Assembly: GCF_042453785.1 (NCBI RefSeq)
Contig: NC_091673.1
Span: 4,285,501-4,349,500, forward strand
DNA: 64,000 nt
Reading direction: 5' to 3'
Source of the DNA: Malus domestica
Taxonomy: Eukaryota > Streptophyta > Magnoliopsida > Rosales > Rosaceae
Shown here: one piece after another, positions 59,587 to 64,000 of the stretch
Layout of the letters: each line of letters opens with the position of its first letter
Position numbering within the stretch: position 1 is the stretch's first letter
Notes under the pieces: generated by a model
The model's database searches: none
What the model saw: only the letters and a program-made list of their open reading frames with translations
What the model was told of the DNA's origin: nothing
Made by a program: the position numbers and the translations under genes

Positions 59587-62255
59587 TTAATCGTCCATAG
59601 TTATGAGAGTCGGAATTTGACCATGGTTCACAAATTCAATCTTGTTCAAGCGCAGGCAGCACAAGACTTGCTCTGGCAATTCCTCTTGTTTTTGTGCCTG
59701 CCAACACCGTCAAACAAAACTCAAATTTACAGAAATGCAGGATGCACATTTACTGTTACAGTAAATGGTAAGTTTGTGAGTTTACCTGGATTGTTAATCC
59801 CAAATCAAGTACCCCATTCTTCAAAGTCTCTCTGAATGATTCAAGTCCTTTCCTGGATATGTAGCTAAACCTATGTATATCTAGGTCAATCTCAAAGTAA
59901 TTAGGTCCCTGCCAAATAAATTACCAAAAAAAAAAAAAATAGTTTAGTATTAAAACCGAAAAAAAACCTCGGTAAGAGAGCATGACCACGTGGCCCGTCA
60001 AACACTATCACAAAGAGTTAGACCCTTGTACATGGGAAATTGTACCCATGTGAGGTCCGTTTCTTTAAAAGAGTGGCATGACCAACCACGTGATCAGGCT
60101 GCCCTACATAAGTATTTGTCCTAATAACATCGAACTAGAAAGAGTTTATCGTTTTCATTTTACCCTGAAGAAATTGTGTTGAGGGCGTGAAAGAACTGGC
60201 TTATCATTGTAAGCATGTATGAGCTTTCTTTCAGTAGAACTCAACTGGAGGTCATCTGGATTGACCAATCCAGCCATGATCTTTAGCCTTTCCCTGAAAG
60301 GAACCACAGACTCCTTTGCAAACCCCTTCACCTTCTCAGTCTCATCCTCAACAAATTTCTGAGACAGAAAAACAAAGCGTTGTTAGTAAAACCGTCTTCT
60401 TTGCGCACGGATCAAAGATGTGGGATATCCGAAAATTCACGACGAAATTTACCCTGATGCTGTCTTGAAACTGAGGTGATATCTCTTTTTCAAAGTTTTC
60501 ATTCACTTTGAAATATAGCACAAGACTCATGCCTTCCCCATCGCATTCGCCGAGGAACATTGTTGTAGGATAAGTAGGCAACTGCAACAACAACACCAGA
60601 ATCAATGCCCCCGAAAACACAACGAAAACTGATCTGCGGCAAATTATTTTGAGGTATGGAGGGAGATACACAGAGTACCTGGATGTTAACAATGAGGAGG
60701 GAAGGAACTTTGTCATGTGGTTTTACAGAAGGAAGCTCAAGATGCTGGGCAATGTGATCTCTCTTTCGCGGGCAGATGAACAAATCGACACCAATTGGTA
60801 CGTACGAGCTGCAGTTTGGAGCCGGGTACTTCAGTTTATCTCTGCACATTTCCACAATTTCATCCTTAGACAGCGGCACTCTGACAAAAACAAAACAAAA
60901 TTAGTAACACGAAAACAAGCGATGTACTTGAAGTAATTCTCGCCGCGGAGCTTGAATACTGAGGGTGGAACTGGAGACCAGGATCCCGGTGCTGGCTTCT
61001 CTTCCGTTGAGCAAGGGATTCGAAGTCCTGCTCTTGGACGGAATAAGTACTTCTGATCGGACGCACCTGTTCATCCATTGTCGCACATTTAGTATTGTAG
61101 CAGGGAGCACGTAGGCACCGATAAATTGTTACTTAGACTCTAACTTCAAATTTTGATCACATTTACTACTTACTTTTCCTTTCGCTGTCGTCAACGGATT
61201 TCCTCTTGTAAGAAAGCATAATCACAGCCGCGGGGTTCTTCTGATTCTTGTCGTTGAAACTCACTTGGGTTGTCTCGACAGAATGGCGTGCATTTCCATC
61301 TATTTTTAGGTAACTTTCGTAGAACCCTTCGTACTTACATCCATTATCGACAATGCATGATGCGGTTTCATACTGCACCAGTTGAGCATTTGGGATGTTC
61401 CCTGCTAAAGGAAACCCATCTGGCACCCAAAAAACAAAGAACTAGTTTTAGCCACCGAAAATTCACAACTGCCACAAAAAACAGGAAGGATTAAATTAAA
61501 ATTAACTGGTGATTTAAGTGCGTTATTACCTCCATGCACACTGCAGAAATCGTCTTCTGAATCGGATTCCATCATGCTTAGTGAGTCAAACCATGCTTCC
61601 CCTGGGCCTTTCCCTACACGAAGTTGTAATCTGTACGGTGAAAAACTCGGGAAATATATAGATAGAACTTTTCGCAAATCTTCGATCAAAAATATACTTT
61701 TTACCCTAAAAAGACACTAAACATGTTATAAAACACGTTTTATCATCCATTAATTGTTTGTTTAATGTCCCTGTAGTGAAAAAGTTCATATATGATATGA
61801 CTGAAGAAGTGAAGATTTATACGTAGTTCTATGTATATTTCCCTAAAGTATTTGAAGTAAGATGGGTTCTGTTGGTGCTAACTTTTCATGATGCTCCATT
61901 TCTAGTTGAAAAAAAAATATGAAAACTAAAAACCAAGACACGAAATGGTTATCAAACGGGTCTTCAACATTTGAAACATACCGCCATTTGCATCTATTTG
62001 ACTGTGGTTCCACTGAAGCTGAGTGAGATGAAATGTTCCATTAGAAACCTCAGATCTCTTGCAGGTTGTTGCAGCACCTTTCTCGAAGTCAAGATGCACA
62101 AACTCACTCACAGACTGTCTTTTAGGCGCATCGGGAATGGCAGCGGAGGCAACCTTCTTCGTCTTCCTCCCCTTAATCCGGCGTTTGCCGGATCTGTGGA
62201 CCTTTTTCTGATGAGCTTTGATAGTTTCATGTGGTCTTGAGTAACAAACGCCCAT
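59587..62255 (-). CDS. DUF1336 (EDR2-like C-terminal) protein
   Basis: DUF1336 is the C-terminal module of the EDR2 family, some members of which modulate defence and cell death; this short form has no START or PH domain and its role is unknown. Nine exons on the minus strand: 61982-62255, 61530-61613, 61174-61419, 60928-61066, 60679-60880, 60453-60581, 60164-60358, 59786-59908, 59587-59697. They give 500 residues, all junctions in frame. N-terminus [10 protein letters not shown] may be lipid-modified (Gly2, Cys4), then a Lys/Arg-rich patch. Landmarks: [20 protein letters not shown], the DUF1336 start [19 protein letters not shown], then [40 protein letters not shown] and [21 protein letters not shown] 3' splice site about 40 bp upstream of the ATG suggests a leader intron. 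At1g13970 is the expected relative. Confidence 0.94.
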
Positions 62256-62364
62256 GGCAGCTAAGTTTCTTCAAGTAATGCAGATAAACTTAACCTGCAA
62301 GGCAAATATAGAACTCCGGTTTTAGAACAAACACCGGAGTCCGGACTCCTTCAGTGACTAGGAT

Positions 62365-63321
62365 CAAGGTTCTAAAAGAAGTTAGTACTAGTCAGGCGGT
62401 AGGCTGGGTCTAGCACTTAAGCAATTAGGCGGGAGCTTAACCGGGCGCCTAAAAGGATTAGATGGATTTAAGTAGATCTATTATATTTCGTGTAAATAAA
62501 TGTTTGTTTATATTTAAAAGAGTAAATTGTACAAATGGTCCCTCAACTTTAATCAAATTGGAGCAATGGTCCCTCAACTAAAAATCCATTACCATTGGTC
62601 CCTCAACTTATCAAAATATGTAGCTATAGTCCTTTTCATCAATTTTGTCAAAATTTTGTCAAAATAAGCTATGTTGGAATGACCATTTTTATAATTAGGG
62701 TCTCTCAACTCATCAAAGTGTATAATTATGGTTATTTTCGTCAACTATGTCAAAAAATTTGTCAAAACGAGTTATATTGTAAGGACCATTGCTACAATTG
62801 GATTAAAGTTAAAGGACTATTTCTCCACTTGAATTAAAGTTCAGGGACCAATGGTAATGGATTTTTAGTTGAGGGACCATAGCTGCACGTTTTGATAAGT
62901 TGAGGGACCAAATGTAATGGATTTTTAGTTGAGGGACCATTGCTCCAATTGAGTTAAAGTTAAGGGACCATAGCTACAATTTACTCTATTTAAAATATAT
63001 ATAATTTTATCATAAACTACAAAATAGAATAACATATATAATATGAAGTATTAGAATATAAAGAAAAAACAAGCATATAATGTGTGTTCATTTAAGTATT
63101 CAATAAGTCACTTACAATTTATTTAAAAAAAATACAAAATGAAAGTTATATATTTTGTTTAAGTGAGTCGCAACCTAATTGGATGCCTAGGCAGTAAGGG
63201 CGCATCAGCAGATCTAGATGCCATTTCTTAATTTTCAAACGTCTAGGCATTAATCGAGACGATGACCAACCGTCTAATGCCGTGACTGAATCTAAGCAAC
63301 ATTAGACAAAAAAATTTAGAA
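62365..63321. mobile_element. Non-autonomous element with 13-bp target duplication, host of a nested MITE
   Basis: The interval is flanked by identical 13-bp repeats, CAGTGACTAGGAT, at 62352-62364 and 63322-63334. Its ends are weakly inverted (GGTTCTAAAA and TTTAGAACA) and the interior near both ends has GCCTAGGC/AGGCG-type text. Without the nested MITE it would be about 480 bp. A 13-bp duplication is longer than hAT or Mutator norms, so the class is open. Confidence 0.6.
62520..62986. mobile_element. Mutator-like MITE with perfect 9-bp duplication
   Basis: A 467-bp non-coding element with ends GAGTAAATTG and CAATTTACTC and long internal inverted stretches around GGTCCCTCAACT/AGTTGAGGGACC, several of them repeated. 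The perfect 9-bp target duplication TATTTAAAA lies at 62511-62519 and 62987-62995. It is inserted in the older element 62365-63321. Confidence 0.88.
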
Positions 63322-63334
63322 CAGTGACTAGGAT

Positions 63335-64000
63335 TGGACTGTACTGGATAACTCTGTATAATACAGAGTAAGTTTGAATATGCAAATTGACTTTGACGAT
63401 GAATGGAGTTCTAAGTAGATGGGATCTGCATTAATGTGGAATCTAACATATTTCCTGCTAAGACGTATTGAAGTTGGCATGGCCCCAATCAGTCCAATCA
63501 AATTATAAACATACAATTAATGCACAAGTTTTTCTTTTAAATTTTGTACTAGAGGCTGATATATTGCAAACATTCAAAATAAAAAATAATTTGTTTTTCA
63601 ATGCATGCATGAAACTCAAGACTACCCAGTATTTCTTGAAAAATTCTCGATAGAATTACTGCAACAGCAAAAAATATTTGTCTATGCACGTAATGCATGT
63701 TTGATACTTACCGAGTTTTCTTTCCCTAAATATCGATATCGGTTGTCTTTGGCAGAAATTATGGAAAATTGCAGTGGGATAGTATATCAACTCATTCAGA
63801 TTTAGTTGAAATTAAAAAAAAATTCAAAAGTTTGAAATTTGTAATAGATTATGATAAAATTTATGTAGTGAATCGAAAAACATCATTGATATTAAATGGT
63901 TTTCTTAAATCTCACCACTTCACCCTCCTTCCCATATTGATCCTTAATTTTTCAAGTATTTCAACAGACATATTAACAATTTTGTAGATATTTTAACCAT
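63335..64000. other. Right-edge spacer, no gene seen
   Basis: AT-rich, with short frames lacking domains. Any neighbouring gene lies outside the window. Confidence 0.5.

Noticed and set aside
1-64000. CRISPR arrays, bacterial operons, integrated organelle DNA or a metabolic gene cluster
   Set aside because: The sequence is plant nuclear; repeats are MITEs, SINEs and simple repeats, and neighbouring genes belong to unrelated pathways.

Overview
This is a flowering-plant nuclear window. It has multi-exon genes with GT-AG introns, plastid- and mitochondrion-targeted proteins, plant-type tRNAs, group I WRKY, DUF863 and DUF1336 genes, and long AT-rich spacers full of MITEs and SINEs. The repeats (a Cassandra-type LTR with a 5S-like core, foldback MITEs, SINEs ending near poly(A)) and the gene style suggest Rosaceae, perhaps an apple/pear or Prunus relative. 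The genus is inference.

Layout. 1-7 kb: a DUF863 gene on the minus strand with a long 5' leader intron. 7-30 kb: gene-poor and repeat-rich, holding a tRNA-Asn, several MITEs with readable target-site duplications, a hAT element keeping a transposase tail, and three decayed tandem copies of a GT61 glycosyltransferase. 30-46 kb: dense and conserved, with chorismate mutase, RETARDED ROOT GROWTH (DUF155), MINE1, tRNA-Trp, a BUB3.3-like WD40 gene that looks broken, and eIF5A. 46-49.6 kb: isopentenyl phosphate kinase. 49.6-55.9 kb: gene-free, with a 31-bp minisatellite, foldback MITEs and a Cassandra solo LTR. 55.9-62.3 kb: a group I WRKY gene (WRKY3/4 type) and a DUF1336 gene, convergent. 62.3-64 kb: nested repeats.

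The genes are not an operon or a pathway. Their order is informative: from memory it matches three Arabidopsis chromosome 1 blocks, At1g69360-69410, At1g13940-13970 and At1g26620-26640, interleaved into one line. The window therefore looks like the unfractionated ancestral order. The GT61 cluster and its repeats lie between DUF863 and chorismate mutase and have no place in those blocks.

I found no previously undescribed system. The best observations are the merged synteny, decay of the BUB3.3-like gene, a 46-bp duplication that creates the stop codon of the RRG gene, the GT61 graveyard, and several transposon insertions whose exact ends and target duplications can be read. Exon coordinates were set by hand from splice signals and reading frame; every intact gene model below gives a length divisible by three.
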